From contig PWND01000062.1 in assembly GCA_003557965.1 (NCBI GenBank), forward strand, positions 1 through 38,979: a DNA stretch of 38,979 bases, given 5' to 3'. The position numbers and the translations under genes were made by a program. This DNA is from Bacteroidales bacterium. Its GTDB lineage: Bacteria; Bacteroidota; Bacteroidia; Bacteroidales; UBA7960. Position 1 is the first letter of the stretch. Each line of letters begins with the position of its first letter. The notes beneath the pieces were generated by a model. The model did no database searches. It was not told where the DNA came from and saw nothing but the letters and a program-made list of their open reading frames with translations. Below, piece by piece: positions 20,215-30,802 of this stretch.

Positions 20215-22554
20215 TTATTTAATAAATAAGATTTTTGTAATTGCTGTTTCGCTACCATCACTATTTGTAGAAAAAACAGTATATACTCCACTGGAAGGTT
20301 TGTTTCCGTTTAAGTCTTTGCCATTCCATATTGCCTGCCCTCCTTGTGCCCTTGTTTCATATACCAAATGCCCGTTTACATCTGTAATTTTTATATGAGC
20401 ATTTCTAACCAGGCCCTTAATAGCAATATACCCGTCGTAGCCGGGTCTTACAGGATTTGGGTAAGCATATACATCTTCATGTTTTTCGCCGGCGGCTGTT
20501 GCAAAATTCCTGAATGAAGCGAGCCCCATATCAGTTGCAAAAAAAACTTCACCTGTTTCAGGCTCGATAGTAATATCAAAAATATTATTAGATGGTAACG
20601 GGCTGTTTTCTGTTGTAAAGTGCTGATATGTATTTCTTGCATCAGGTGTCATAAAAAACGCACCTGACCGGCTTGTACCAAACCACTTGTTATTTCCTCC
20701 ATCAATTGTAATAGTATTTACCTGGTCGTTTTCAAGCAATAGTCCTGCAAAGCCATCCTGCACCACTATAGGCTGATGAGCATCTATGCTGCTATCGGTA
20801 AAAACACTTTGAGGTGTGTAAAATACAACAACTCCTTTTTGTGTTCCAACCCAAACATATCCATTCTGATCAACTGCCAGAGAAAAAACATAGTTTGTCG
20901 GCAGAGAGCCATTCCCTGCTTGGGTTGTAAGCCTTCTAACATTAAAATCATTATTACTTTCAAGAGTATTTTCTTTAAAAACCAAAATACCATTACCCGG
21001 CAAAACAATCCACTTTTGGTTAAAATTATCAACAACTATTTGTCCTACAAGCTGATTATCCTGAACAAGCCCTTTAGTATCAAATGCCATCCAACTGCCA
21101 TTATTTAGTTTTACAGAAATAGGTTTTTCCACTTCAGAATTAGTAACCCAAAGATTTCTGTTGTTATCAAAAGCTGATCCTCCAATTCTCACATAGTCAT
21201 TTATTCCGGCCCTAAGTTGCAACGTACTGTTGGTTTCATCATATAAAGTAAAATCTCTGTCGGTTGTAAGCCTGAACAAGCCTCTGCTCCATGATGAAAA
21301 GTATGCCTGCTTGGTATTTCCCGGGTCAGGAGTTACCCTGATAATATCAAATACTGACACTAATCCCTCAATATTAAACCTGCTTGCACGCCTCCACCTT
21401 TCATTTTCAAAGAATAAAACTCCACTATAATTCCATGTGTTAACACCTCCCGAGGATATAGCTCCCGGAGCTACCCATATAATGCCCGGTGCCGAGCCTA
21501 AACCTGATGAGCTTGAAACAGCAGGGGCTTCAGGAATATAGTTTTGAAATTCACCATTAGGATTTTGTCTAACTATGCCCATACCATTATCCGCAATCCA
21601 CAATGTTGCCTGATCATCATAAAAAGCATAAATTGGATTAACAGAACCGTAGTGATACTCATGAATACTTTCTATTAGCTCCAACTCACTATCAAAAATA
21701 TCCAGGCTGCCATCATGTGCAACCCACAGTTTTTCGTTGCTATAGCCAATCCCGTTTTTGGGGCTTAAAGAATTATTCCTTCCGGAAACTTCCGGCTGAA
21801 GAAAAAGATTCCAAATATCATCTTTTAGATAAAAGACCTGGTCTATATCTCCAGACCTGTTCCATAAAAAGAGCATATCAAAAGCTGTAAATGCCTTCAG
21901 ATATTTTCCACCCGGAACAGGTTCGTCTTCTAAAGGTACCCACGAATTAAAATCAGCAAGATTTGGTGCATTAATGTATGCCGTCAACATCCCATCTTCT
22001 GTTGATGCATAATAATAATCATCAAAAACCATTAAGTGATTAACTTTTAAAATACTTGCTTCATCACCAATTAAGTATGTATTAGTAATAACAAGACTCT
22101 GCGGATTTAACTGAACTATTCCAAAATCTGTTGATATGTAAATATAACCGTCGTGCTCCAATGCATGATTTATTCTTTTACTACCAAGTATAGTGGTTGT
22201 CTGGCGAATATCGGGGATATTATATGTGTTGCAGTTTTTAATAATGTCAATATTCCCATTATTATATCCAACAAAAACTACATCAAACTCTTCAATATAT
22301 TCAAGGCTTGATATCCCGAAATCTGATAAGCCATGTACCTTATTAAACAACGACAAGCTGTTATCCGCTCTGTTGTACATTACAAGGCCATAATTAGTGG
22401 CTCCGATTATGTTTTCTTTTGTATCAACAACTTTCATAACCCTGTTTGTGGGCAAATGGTGCCTCCATGCACCTATAGGAATACCCTGAGCATACGATAG
22501 TTGGCCAAAAAACGAGCAAAGAATTAAAAATAAAAGAAATGATTTAATCATCAC
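20215..22554 (-). CDS. porZ: PorZ-like T9SS-associated beta-propeller protein with C-terminal sorting domain
   Basis: 779 aa; signal peptide, GAWRHHLPTNRVMKVVDTKENIIGATNYGLVMYN and two-component-regulator-type propeller repeats; C-terminal AYPNPVRPGYDGYIAIKG...GVYTVFSTNSDGSETAITKILFIK is a Por-secretion-tail-like domain. Confidence 0.85.
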   Translation of the reverse strand: MMIKSFLLFLILCSFFGQLSYAQGIPIGAWRHHLPTNRVMKVVDTKENIIGATNYGLVMYNRADNSLSLFNKVHGLSDFGISSLEYIEEFDVVFVGYNNGNIDIIKNCNTYNIPDIRQTTTILGSKRINHALEHDGYIYISTDFGIVQLNPQSLVITNTYLIGDEASILKVNHLMVFDDYYYASTEDGMLTAYINAPNLADFNSWVPLEDEPVPGGKYLKAFTAFDMLFLWNRSGDIDQVFYLKDDIWNLFLQPEVSGRNNSLSPKNGIGYSNEKLWVAHDGSLDIFDSELELIESIHEYHYGSVNPIYAFYDDQATLWIADNGMGIVRQNPNGEFQNYIPEAPAVSSSSGLGSAPGIIWVAPGAISSGGVNTWNYSGVLFFENERWRRASRFNIEGLVSVFDIIRVTPDPGNTKQAYFSSWSRGLFRLTTDRDFTLYDETNSTLQLRAGINDYVRIGGSAFDNNRNLWVTNSEVEKPISVKLNNGSWMAFDTKGLVQDNQLVGQIVVDNFNQKWIVLPGNGILVFKENTLESNNDFNVRRLTTQAGNGSLPTNYVFSLAVDQNGYVWVGTQKGVVVFYTPQSVFTDSSIDAHQPIVVQDGFAGLLLENDQVNTITIDGGNNKWFGTSRSGAFFMTPDARNTYQHFTTENSPLPSNNIFDITIEPETGEVFFATDMGLASFRNFATAAGEKHEDVYAYPNPVRPGYDGYIAIKGLVRNAHIKITDVNGHLVYETRAQGGQAIWNGKDLNGNKPSSGVYTVFSTNSDGSETAITKILFIK

Positions 22555-22717
22555 CGGAATAGTTTATTATCATGAGTTTTTGTATCTGGGCAGCACCTAT
22601 TATAATAAAAATCTGCCATAATCTTTAATACTTATATATGCTTTCAGGGTTTCTATGTTGAAAAACGCAGTCATTTAAATAATGTTCAATTAAAAACTCC
22701 GTCAACAGTTAAAAAGA

Positions 22718-24979
22718 TCAGAAAATATCCTGGTCAAAGCCTCTTCTGGAGCTGTCTTGCTGTTCATATTTATCGCAATCTACTTCAACGCTCAACGGGC
22801 GCAGAGGTTTTTCAAAGTCATGCGTTGGAAACTGCAACCTTTCATCATTATATATTCTTTGCATGTACAGTGCCCAGATAGGGAGAGCCATATTTGCGCC
22901 TTGTCCAAGTGAAAGATCTCTGAACCTTATTCCCCTGTCTTCGCCACCAACCCAAACACCGGTAACAAGGTTTGGTGTAATTCCAATAAACCAGCCATCA
23001 GAGTTATTTTGCGTTGTGCCGGTTTTACCTGCAATAGGATAGTTCATGTTATATCTGAATCTAAGCCTTGTACCTGTACCACTCTGGACAACACCTTTTA
23101 ACAGCTCAATCATCAGGTAAGCCTGCTCTTCATTCATAGCTTCATTAGTATTAGGGGCAAATGATTCAATAAGGTTCCCGTTTTGGTCTTCAATACGGGT
23201 AATAAAAATGGGTTCGGTATAAACGCCCTTATTGGCGTATGTGGCCATAGCTCCGGTCATTTCATATACTGACAAGTCAGGTGTTCCCAGGGCGATAGCC
23301 GGAACTGGGTCAATATGGCTTTTTATTCCCATTTCCCTGATTAGCCTTATAACTGCACCCGGAGAATATCTTTTCATGAGATATGCCGAAATATAGTTAA
23401 CTGAGTTTGCTAATGCCCATTTCAGTGAAACCATCTCCCCTTCTCGCCTGTCGCTGGCATTTTTAGGCACCCAGGTTGAGCCGTCATGAAGGTCAAACGA
23501 AACAGCAACATTAGGCACTTTAGTGCATGGGCTAAATCCGCCCTCCTGCATTGCCAATGTATATAAAAACGGTTTAAAAGTTGATCCAACCTGCCTTTTA
23601 CTAACGGTTACATGATCGTATTTAAAGTGTTGATAATCAATTCCCCCCACATAAGCTCTTACATACCCGGTTTGAGGCTCTACCGACATTACCCCAGTAT
23701 TTAGAAAATGCTTGTAATACCAAATTGAGTCAAGTGGAGTCATCACTGTATCAATCTCTCCTTCCCATGAAAAGACCCTCATTCTTCTGGGTTCATTAAA
23801 AGATTTCATTATCGAATCTTCTGAAATATTAGCCCTTCTCATGCTAAGAAACCTATCGGAGCGTCTAATGGATAAGTTAATCATTCTTTCAACATCTTCA
23901 GGCTCAAGGTTTTCATCATAGGGAGCATAAGGATAACCATCCCAGTGGTTGAAAAAAGTAGGTTGCAAATAGCCTTTTAAATGCTCCTTAACTGCAGCTT
24001 CAGCATGTCTTTGCATTCTGCTGTCAAGAGTTGTATAAATTTTTAATCCGTCAGTATAAATATTATATGGCGTTCCATCAGGCTTCAATGTGTTTCTGCT
24101 CCATTGCAAAAGTTCCCTTCTTACATGCTCTCTGAAGTATCTTGCTATACCAGCCCTGTGGTCCTGGATTCTAAATCTGGACATATCAATAGGAATCTGG
24201 GCAACTGAATCATAGTATTGCTGGTCAACAAAACCATACTTTGCCATCTGGTATAAAACAACTTGTCTTCTCTGTGTTGCCCTTTCAGGATTTCTAACCG
24301 GGTGAAACCAGGAAGGAGCCTTAAGCATACCAACAAGCAATGCGGCCTCTTCTGTTTTTAATGAATCGGGGCTTGTGTCAAAATAAGTACGTGCTGCTGA
24401 CTTAATTCCGAATGCATGGCTGCCAAAGTCAACAGTATTTAAATACATTGCTATTATTTCTTCTTTTGTATAGTTTCTTTCAAGCCTTGCAGCGGTAACC
24501 CACTCCTTGAGTTTAATTATTGAAATTTCTGCAAATGATAAGTCATGCTGCCTTGGAAATAAATTTTTTGCCAACTGTTGAGTAATAGTACTTCCACCTC
24601 CGGCACTTCTTCTTCCACCAATTATATTACGTATTAGTACCCGGAAAACACTTCTCGCATCAACACCAGAATGATTATGAAACCTAATGTCTTCCGTTGC
24701 TAAAAGAGCATTTACTACATTGGGGGATAAGTCATCATAGCTAACATTAATTCTTTTATCAATGTGTATAGTTCCCAGCATAACCCCGTCAGCAGAATAT
24801 ATTTCACTTGCGAGGTTACTTCTCGGATTTTCAAGGTCTTCAAAAGATGGCATAAAGCCCCACCAACCCCAGGACATTGTCAGGAAAATAAAAAACAATA
24901 TTACAAATGGTGATAGCACAAACAACCAAAAAAGCCTAATGTGTTTATTAAATGATTGGGTTTTCTTTTTTTTGGGCAT
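22718..24979 (-). CDS. Penicillin-binding protein 1A (transglycosylase/transpeptidase)
   Basis: 753 aa; GT51 motif ATEDIRFHNHSGVDARSVFRV, GGSTITQQLAKNLF; transpeptidase motifs SKRQVGSTFKPFLY, SVN and GKTGTTQNNSDGWF. Confidence 0.95.
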   Translation of the reverse strand: MPKKKKTQSFNKHIRLFWLFVLSPFVILFFIFLTMSWGWWGFMPSFEDLENPRSNLASEIYSADGVMLGTIHIDKRINVSYDDLSPNVVNALLATEDIRFHNHSGVDARSVFRVLIRNIIGGRRSAGGGSTITQQLAKNLFPRQHDLSFAEISIIKLKEWVTAARLERNYTKEEIIAMYLNTVDFGSHAFGIKSAARTYFDTSPDSLKTEEAALLVGMLKAPSWFHPVRNPERATQRRQVVLYQMAKYGFVDQQYYDSVAQIPIDMSRFRIQDHRAGIARYFREHVRRELLQWSRNTLKPDGTPYNIYTDGLKIYTTLDSRMQRHAEAAVKEHLKGYLQPTFFNHWDGYPYAPYDENLEPEDVERMINLSIRRSDRFLSMRRANISEDSIMKSFNEPRRMRVFSWEGEIDTVMTPLDSIWYYKHFLNTGVMSVEPQTGYVRAYVGGIDYQHFKYDHVTVSKRQVGSTFKPFLYTLAMQEGGFSPCTKVPNVAVSFDLHDGSTWVPKNASDRREGEMVSLKWALANSVNYISAYLMKRYSPGAVIRLIREMGIKSHIDPVPAIALGTPDLSVYEMTGAMATYANKGVYTEPIFITRIEDQNGNLIESFAPNTNEAMNEEQAYLMIELLKGVVQSGTGTRLRFRYNMNYPIAGKTGTTQNNSDGWFIGITPNLVTGVWVGGEDRGIRFRDLSLGQGANMALPIWALYMQRIYNDERLQFPTHDFEKPLRPLSVEVDCDKYEQQDSSRRGFDQDIF

Positions 24980-25030
24980 TTCTAAATTGAATTATTAATT
25001 AACTGCTACTTTAACGTAAGCTTTTATGAA

Positions 25031-25501
25031 TTATTTTCTCTCTATCCTGATGCCAACATCAGTAATTCCATTTAAGGTTTCTTCTCTCATTGCCTGTTGC
25101 ATAACAAATACATATTCCCCTTTATAAGGAAACCATATATCTTCACGAAAATGAAATTTGTGTGATTTTATTCTGCCATGTCCTTGTCCAAGCCACTTCC
25201 CTGCCCTGTTTGCCAAAATACACTCAACCGTATCTCTTATAACTTGTCCATTCGGAAGAACTGTTTCAAAAAACAAATAAAGATTTTTATAATCGTACTC
25301 TGTTGAGTGCCTTAAGTTCAGGTATATATTATACAACTCAACAGTATCTTTAATTTCAGTAGTCAAATATACCAGGCTGTCCTTATGCCATTGCTCGCCG
25401 GGAATTTTTATATTTTCTTCAAAAATCACGTCTCTGTCGCACGATGAAGCAGCAAACAATACAACCACTAAAATAGATATCATTGATATAAGTTTACTCA
25501 T
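25031..25501 (-). CDS. gldH: Gliding motility lipoprotein GldH
   Basis: 156 aa; lipobox AASSCDR, IPGEQWHKDSLVYL and C-terminal GITDVGIRIERK; between pbp1A and ricT. Confidence 0.88.
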   Translation of the reverse strand: MSKLISMISILVVVLFAASSCDRDVIFEENIKIPGEQWHKDSLVYLTTEIKDTVELYNIYLNLRHSTEYDYKNLYLFFETVLPNGQVIRDTVECILANRAGKWLGQGHGRIKSHKFHFREDIWFPYKGEYVFVMQQAMREETLNGITDVGIRIERK

Positions 25502-25666
25502 CAGTATTAATTATAGTTTTAAAATTGTATTTAATTATTTATCTATAAAATTTCATTGCTCTACCCCCATGAAACCGATATGCTTAATCACTCCCTTCAA
25601 ATGCAAAATCACAAATGCTGATTCAAGTAAATTTTATAAGCTTTGTAAGATGAGAGCTACTTTTTA

Positions 25667-26866
25667 TCATTGAGCTTTATTCACATTATTCTGCTTTTGC
25701 TTTTTCTTTCTTCTTTTCTTTTTTTTAGATTTTGATTTTTCTTTATCAAATCTTGTCAGGCTGTCCTGATTTACAATATCAGAAGATTGGAACCCTTTAT
25801 TTTCGGGCTCTTTAAGCACTTCATCATCAGTTAAGTTTTCAGGCAATATTCCTTTTTTATTTAACTCAATAATTTCCTTAGCCCTGTTAAATGACACAAC
25901 CTGAATAATATTATTTTTCTCCTCTGGCTCTTCTAATGAAATGGAGTACCACATTAACTTCTTAATAACATCAGACTTTTGAAAAACTGCTGTTCCTGAT
26001 TTTGTTTTTAGCTTTATTGATGTGTCAGGCATTTCAGATAGCAATTCTAAATAAACATCATTTTCATAATTAATACAGCACTTTAGCTTACTACATTGCC
26101 CTGCCAGTTTTTGAGGGTTAAGCGAAAGCTGTTGGTTCCGGGCTGCTGCAGTAGAAACAGACTGAAAATTATTTATCCATGTGGCACAGCACAGCTCTCT
26201 TCCGCATGAGCCAATTCCGCCAAGCCTGCCGGCTTCCTGCCTCATTCCTATTTGCTTCATTTCAATCCTAACGTTGAATGTTTCAGCATATACCTTTATC
26301 AACTCACGAAAGTCAACTCTTTCATTAGCTGTATAATAAAAAATAGCTTTTGTTTTATCACCTTGATATTCAACATCGCTAATTTTCATTTCCAGTTTTA
26401 AAGAAGAAGCTATTTCCCTGGCTTTATACATAGTCTTATTCTCCTCATTAACAGCTGCTATCCACTTTTCAATATCTGAAGTTTTAGCTTTCCTGTAAAC
26501 TTTCTTAAATTCTCCATTTTCAGGATCAAGCTGTTTGTTTTTCATTTGGATTCTTACTGCATATCCAATAAGGGTAACTATGCCTATATCATGGCCTGGA
26601 TTAGCTTCAACTGCCACAATGTCTCCTTCCTTAAGTTCTGTGTCTTCGCTTGTGCGGTAGTAATCCTTGCGGCTGTTTTTAAACTTGACTTCTACAAAAT
26701 CTGAAAAATTATTGTACTCAGGATTTTTAATGTGCTTGAGCCAATTATACGAGTCCTTTTTGTTGCATGAATGCTTAAATACATTTAAGCAACGCTCCTG
26801 AACGTTTGGTGCACAACGGCAACCACGGCTAATAAACGGGTCTTTTATATCTACTTTTCCTTGCAT
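25667..26866 (-). CDS. ricT: PSP1/RicT (YaaT) family protein
   Basis: 399 aa; GRLGGIGSCGRELCCATWINNFQSVS...CSKLKCCINYE motif; K-rich C-terminus; next to holB. Confidence 0.88.
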   Translation of the reverse strand: MQGKVDIKDPFISRGCRCAPNVQERCLNVFKHSCNKKDSYNWLKHIKNPEYNNFSDFVEVKFKNSRKDYYRTSEDTELKEGDIVAVEANPGHDIGIVTLIGYAVRIQMKNKQLDPENGEFKKVYRKAKTSDIEKWIAAVNEENKTMYKAREIASSLKLEMKISDVEYQGDKTKAIFYYTANERVDFRELIKVYAETFNVRIEMKQIGMRQEAGRLGGIGSCGRELCCATWINNFQSVSTAAARNQQLSLNPQKLAGQCSKLKCCINYENDVYLELLSEMPDTSIKLKTKSGTAVFQKSDVIKKLMWYSISLEEPEEKNNIIQVVSFNRAKEIIELNKKGILPENLTDDEVLKEPENKGFQSSDIVNQDSLTRFDKEKSKSKKKKRRKKKQKQNNVNKAQ

Positions 26867-26892
26867 TATCGTACAAAATTAACAAAATAAAA

Positions 26893-28032
26893 TCATTTTC
26901 CTGCCCTCAAAATCTTCGTCATCTTAAAAGACAAGTCAGCAAAAAGAATTTTGGGATTAGCATTCCTTTCAATGTTAATATATGCTTCCTGAAATAACTC
27001 GTTTATTTCATTTATATTATCACTATTAATGTATGGCGAAAATTTATTTAAAAAATCTTTTTCTTCACCTTCAAGCCTTAAAACCGACTGTGTAGTTATA
27101 TTTTGACTTAACAGCAAGCTTTGCCTAAACATTTTTAAAGAATAAGAAATTAGGTTTTTTTGCTTTTCCCTGCCATATTTTGCAAAATCATCAATTTTTT
27201 CAAATATTTCTGCGGCTTTAAAAGAATAACAACTTCTCATCCATTCACTAAATGATTTGAAAGAATCAACCGAATCCATGCCTTCTTTGCACATTCTATT
27301 TGCATCAACCATATTTCCTGCTGTTAAAAAAGCAATTTTCCCGGCATTTTGAGCTTCACAGTTATATTCACTTTCCAGGTATTTAGCAACATCTTCTTCG
27401 CTGGTTTGAGGAATTTTGAACACCTGTGTTCTTGATAAAATTGTTTTCAGTATTTGTTGTTGGTTTTCTGCTATAAGAATAAAAAGTGTATTATCCGGTG
27501 GCTCCTCTAGTATTTTCAAAAGCTTTGGGGCTGCTGCATGATATACTTTTTCTACCATCCAGATAATAACAGCTTTGTATTTACTTTCGTATGGCTTCAG
27601 TCCCATCAGGCGAATTATTTCATTGCAATCGTCAGCTTTAATAATACCTTGCTTATTTTCAATTCCAATATGAGAGTACCATTGCATTAAATTAAAGTAT
27701 GGGTTTTGCAACACCATTTCTCGCCAATGGGTAATGTATGTACTGCTTTTAACATCCTTGGTAAACTCCTTATTGTTTGCAACAGGAAAGAACATGTGTA
27801 AGTCAGGATGTATCAACTTGTTAAATTTATTGCACGAAGAACATGAGCCACAAGCATCATCTTCTGTTTTATTCATGCAATTTAAATATTGAACATAGGC
27901 TAATGCCAATGCCATTTTCCCACATCCTTCAGGCCCAATAAAAAGTTGCGCATGAGAAACTCTGTTGTTCCTGATATTGTTAATAAGTTTTTTCTTTATA
28001 ACTTCCTGTCCTGCAATGTCTTTAAATCGCAT
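26893..28032 (-). CDS. holB: DNA polymerase III delta' subunit
   Basis: 379 aa; HAQLFIGPEGCGKMALALAYVQYLNC, zinc Cys4 ACGSCSSCNKF, KLLKILEEPPDNTLFILIAEN and SRTQVF motifs. Confidence 0.9.
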   Translation of the reverse strand: MRFKDIAGQEVIKKKLINNIRNNRVSHAQLFIGPEGCGKMALALAYVQYLNCMNKTEDDACGSCSSCNKFNKLIHPDLHMFFPVANNKEFTKDVKSSTYITHWREMVLQNPYFNLMQWYSHIGIENKQGIIKADDCNEIIRLMGLKPYESKYKAVIIWMVEKVYHAAAPKLLKILEEPPDNTLFILIAENQQQILKTILSRTQVFKIPQTSEEDVAKYLESEYNCEAQNAGKIAFLTAGNMVDANRMCKEGMDSVDSFKSFSEWMRSCYSFKAAEIFEKIDDFAKYGREKQKNLISYSLKMFRQSLLLSQNITTQSVLRLEGEEKDFLNKFSPYINSDNINEINELFQEAYINIERNANPKILFADLSFKMTKILRAGK

Positions 28033-28231
28033 CTAATTAAAAGTATTATTGTTTGAGCTAAACCTGTAAAATTAAAAATTTTTTAACAAATACTAAGCTA
28101 AAAATTCAATTGTTGTAAGGATTTAACCAGTTATTAACATAGCGGAGCACCTTATTGCCTGTAGTTTGCCATAAAATATAACACTTTTTTTATTATCTTT
28201 GGTATAATGCTGTTTAGAATTAGACAATTTT

Positions 28232-28259
28232 TTTGATTTTTTAAAATTTTGTATTTTTG
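28232..28259 (+). promoter_or_regulatory. Possible promoter of the mltF-like gene
   Basis: TTTG (28232-28235) and TATTTTTG (28252-28259). The 16-nt spacer is a little short for the Bacteroidota consensus. It overlaps the ORF-track start 28257, supporting Met at 28293. Confidence 0.4.
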
Positions 28260-28292
28260 CAAGCTGTTTTGTTTATAACAAAAACACAATTT

Positions 28293-29738
28293 ATGAAGCA
28301 AAAAAAAATCTACAAACTTTGCATTAAGTATTTGCCTTATGTATTGATTTTGGGCTTGCTTGTGTTCTTAATTCCGTTAGGATTTGAAGAAAGCCAGGAA
28401 GATCACGTAGAGTTGTCGGAGTTGGAACAAATTATTGAAGATGGTGTATTAAGGGCAACAACCAACTATAACTCTACCAATTATTTTATATACCGTGGGC
28501 AGCCGATGGGATTCCACCTGGAGCTTTTAAAACTCTTTACAAATCATATAGGTGTTGATTTAGAAGTTTTTGTAAGTAATAATTTAGATGAAAATTTTTC
28601 ATGCCTTCTTACAGAAAACGAGTGTAATGTAATCGCTCTTGACCTAACTGTAACAAGAGATCGAGCGAGAATGTTTGAGTTTACAACGCCACATAGCCAA
28701 ACAAGGCAGGTATTGATACAAAGAAAGCCTGACGACTGGTATAACATGCGTTCATCTGAAATTGAAGACCACCTGGTAAGAAACCACCTTGATTTGGCAG
28801 GAAAAACCATTTATGTGCAAAGCAGGTCAGCTTTTGTTTCACGATTGAATCACTTAATGGAAGAAATTGGCGATACAATATACGTTGTTTAGGTAGATAT
28901 GGAAATAGAGCAGTTGATAGAAAGAGTAGCTAATGGACAAATTAATTATACTGTAAGTGATGAGCATTTAGCAAGTGTGAACCAGGGTTTTTATTCAAAT
29001 ATTGACATATTGACTCCATTGAGCTTTTCTCAAAATCTTGCATGGGCAGTAAAAAAAGATTCCCCTGAACTTTTGGAAGCAATTAATGAATGGCTGGAAG
29101 ATTTTAAACAAACGCGACAATATGCAAGCCTGTATAACAAGTATTTTAATAACCCGCGAACAGCAAATATAGCAAGAAGCCAGTTTCATTCGTTGGGAGG
29201 CGGAAGGATTTCAGTATATGATGATTATTTTAAAAGATATGCCGAACAGTATGGTTGGGATTGGCGATTAATTGCTTCAGTTGCATTCCAGGAATCAAGG
29301 TTTAATCCACGTGCCGTATCATGGGCCGGTGCTTTCGGAGTTATGCAATTAATGCCTGCAACTGCAGCATTATACAATGTACACCAAAACTCTCCCGTAT
29401 CAGAAAACATCAGGGCAGGAGTAAGTTATTTACATTACCTTAATGAGCGCTTTAAAAGGATTATTGAAGATGATGATGAGCGTTTAAAGTTTGTGCTTGC
29501 CTCTTATAATGTTGGCTTAGGCCATGTTTTCGATGCACGAAGGCTTGCAGAGAAAAATGGGAAAGATCCAAATATATGGAAAGATAATGTTGATTATTAT
29601 ATTTTAAACAAATCAAAACCAAAGTATTATCTCGACCCCGTAGTAAGTCATGGCTACGCCAGGGGGCTTGAACCATACCTTTACGTGATAGAAATATTAG
29701 AAAGGTATGAGCATTACCTTAATGCGCTGGAGTCTTAA
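28293..29738 (+). CDS. MltF-like membrane-bound lytic transglycosylase (SBP_bac_3 + SLT), interrupted by an in-frame TAG at 28890-28892
   Basis: First part: TM anchor and substrate-binding-like domain (EDGVLRATTNYNSTNYF...FECALDLTVT-type region), ending IGDTIYVV*. Same frame continues VDMEIEQLIERVANGQINYTVSDEHLA and then the SLT domain VAFQESRFNPRAVSWAGAFGVMQLMPATA (ORF 28899-29738). Confidence 0.87.
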
Positions 29739-29751
29739 AAAGGAAAGAGCT

Positions 29752-30561
29752 TTATTCTCTTTCAAGCTTCATAAAAAAGTCAATCAGTTTTTCTTCCATT
29801 TCATCAACTGAATCACAAAACTCAAAAAGCTTCAGATCGCTTTCAGAAATTGTATGGTTTTTTACCAGGTTGTCAAAATTTACAATCTCGTTCCAGAACT
29901 TTCTGTCGTATATGAGGATTGTTATTGGTTTCTTTATTTTTCCTGTTTGTACTAAAGTAAGAATTTCCATAAGTTCGTCAAGTGTGCCAAATCCACCGGG
30001 GAATATTACCATAGCGCGGGAAAGGTAAGCAAACCAGAATTTTCGCATGAAGAAATAATGAAACTCAAAATTCAAGTCGTCATCAATATAAGGATTTGAA
30101 AACTGTTCAAAAGGAAGGCTTATGTTAAGGCCAATGCTTTTCCCGCCCGCAAGTGATGCCCCTTTATTTGCTGCTTCCATTATTCCGGGGCCTCCACCTG
30201 TACAAATTAATAAACGGTTTGATGCTTTATATCTCTTAATGCTCCATGTTGTCATCCTTTTAGAAAATTCAACAGCATCTTCATAATAACGGGAGTTTTT
30301 GAGGTCCATTTCAGCTTTTTGCAACTGCTTTGGACAAGGGCCTTGCTGCTTTTTCAATATCTCCAGGTTCTTTTTTGCTGTCTCTTCAGGAATCAAACGT
30401 GCTGAGCCAAATACCACTATTGTATCTCTAATTTTACTTTTTAGAAAACGTGAACGTGGCTCAACAAATTCTGATAAAATTCGTAATTCCCGGGCTTCCG
30501 GTGACATCAGAAAATCTATGTTTTTATAAGCTTTTTCCGGCTTAGGTTTTTTCTTTTGCAT
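29752..30561 (-). CDS. LOG family / TIGR00730 Rossmann-fold protein
   Basis: 269 aa; CTGGGPGIMEAANKGA and PGGFGTLDELMEILTLVQTGKI motifs. Confidence 0.9.
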   Translation of the reverse strand: MQKKKPKPEKAYKNIDFLMSPEARELRILSEFVEPRSRFLKSKIRDTIVVFGSARLIPEETAKKNLEILKKQQGPCPKQLQKAEMDLKNSRYYEDAVEFSKRMTTWSIKRYKASNRLLICTGGGPGIMEAANKGASLAGGKSIGLNISLPFEQFSNPYIDDDLNFEFHYFFMRKFWFAYLSRAMVIFPGGFGTLDELMEILTLVQTGKIKKPITILIYDRKFWNEIVNFDNLVKNHTISESDLKLFEFCDSVDEMEEKLIDFFMKLERE

Positions 30562-30802
30562 AAATTATACTTATTAAATTGTTTTTAAAATTAGTTGCGT
30601 ATTCTGTTATTAAATCCTGCTTGCTTCTGCTTCAACTGAGTCCTGCTGTTTTCTAAAATTGCTTTTGGCAGGCAACCTTTCATTTTTGTTTTTTTTTAAA
30701 AAATAATCATTTAAATATGCCTAATTTTGTTGCTTTAATTAGTTTTAAGCTGGCTCAAACTATCTGCAAAGAATTATTATAAAACCAAAGATAAAAAAAT
30801 TA

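Noticed and set aside
14378-28892. Pyrrolysine at the two internal TAGs
   Set aside because: Neither IF-2 nor MltF is a known Pyl protein, no pyl genes are visible here, and the sites look like ordinary Glu/Gln-type positions.
12887-29738. Whole-genome reassignment of TAG to a sense codon
   Set aside because: TAG ends at least six ORFs at natural C-termini in this same window (e.g. the TonB receptor after its terminal Phe, nusA, the infB 3' end).
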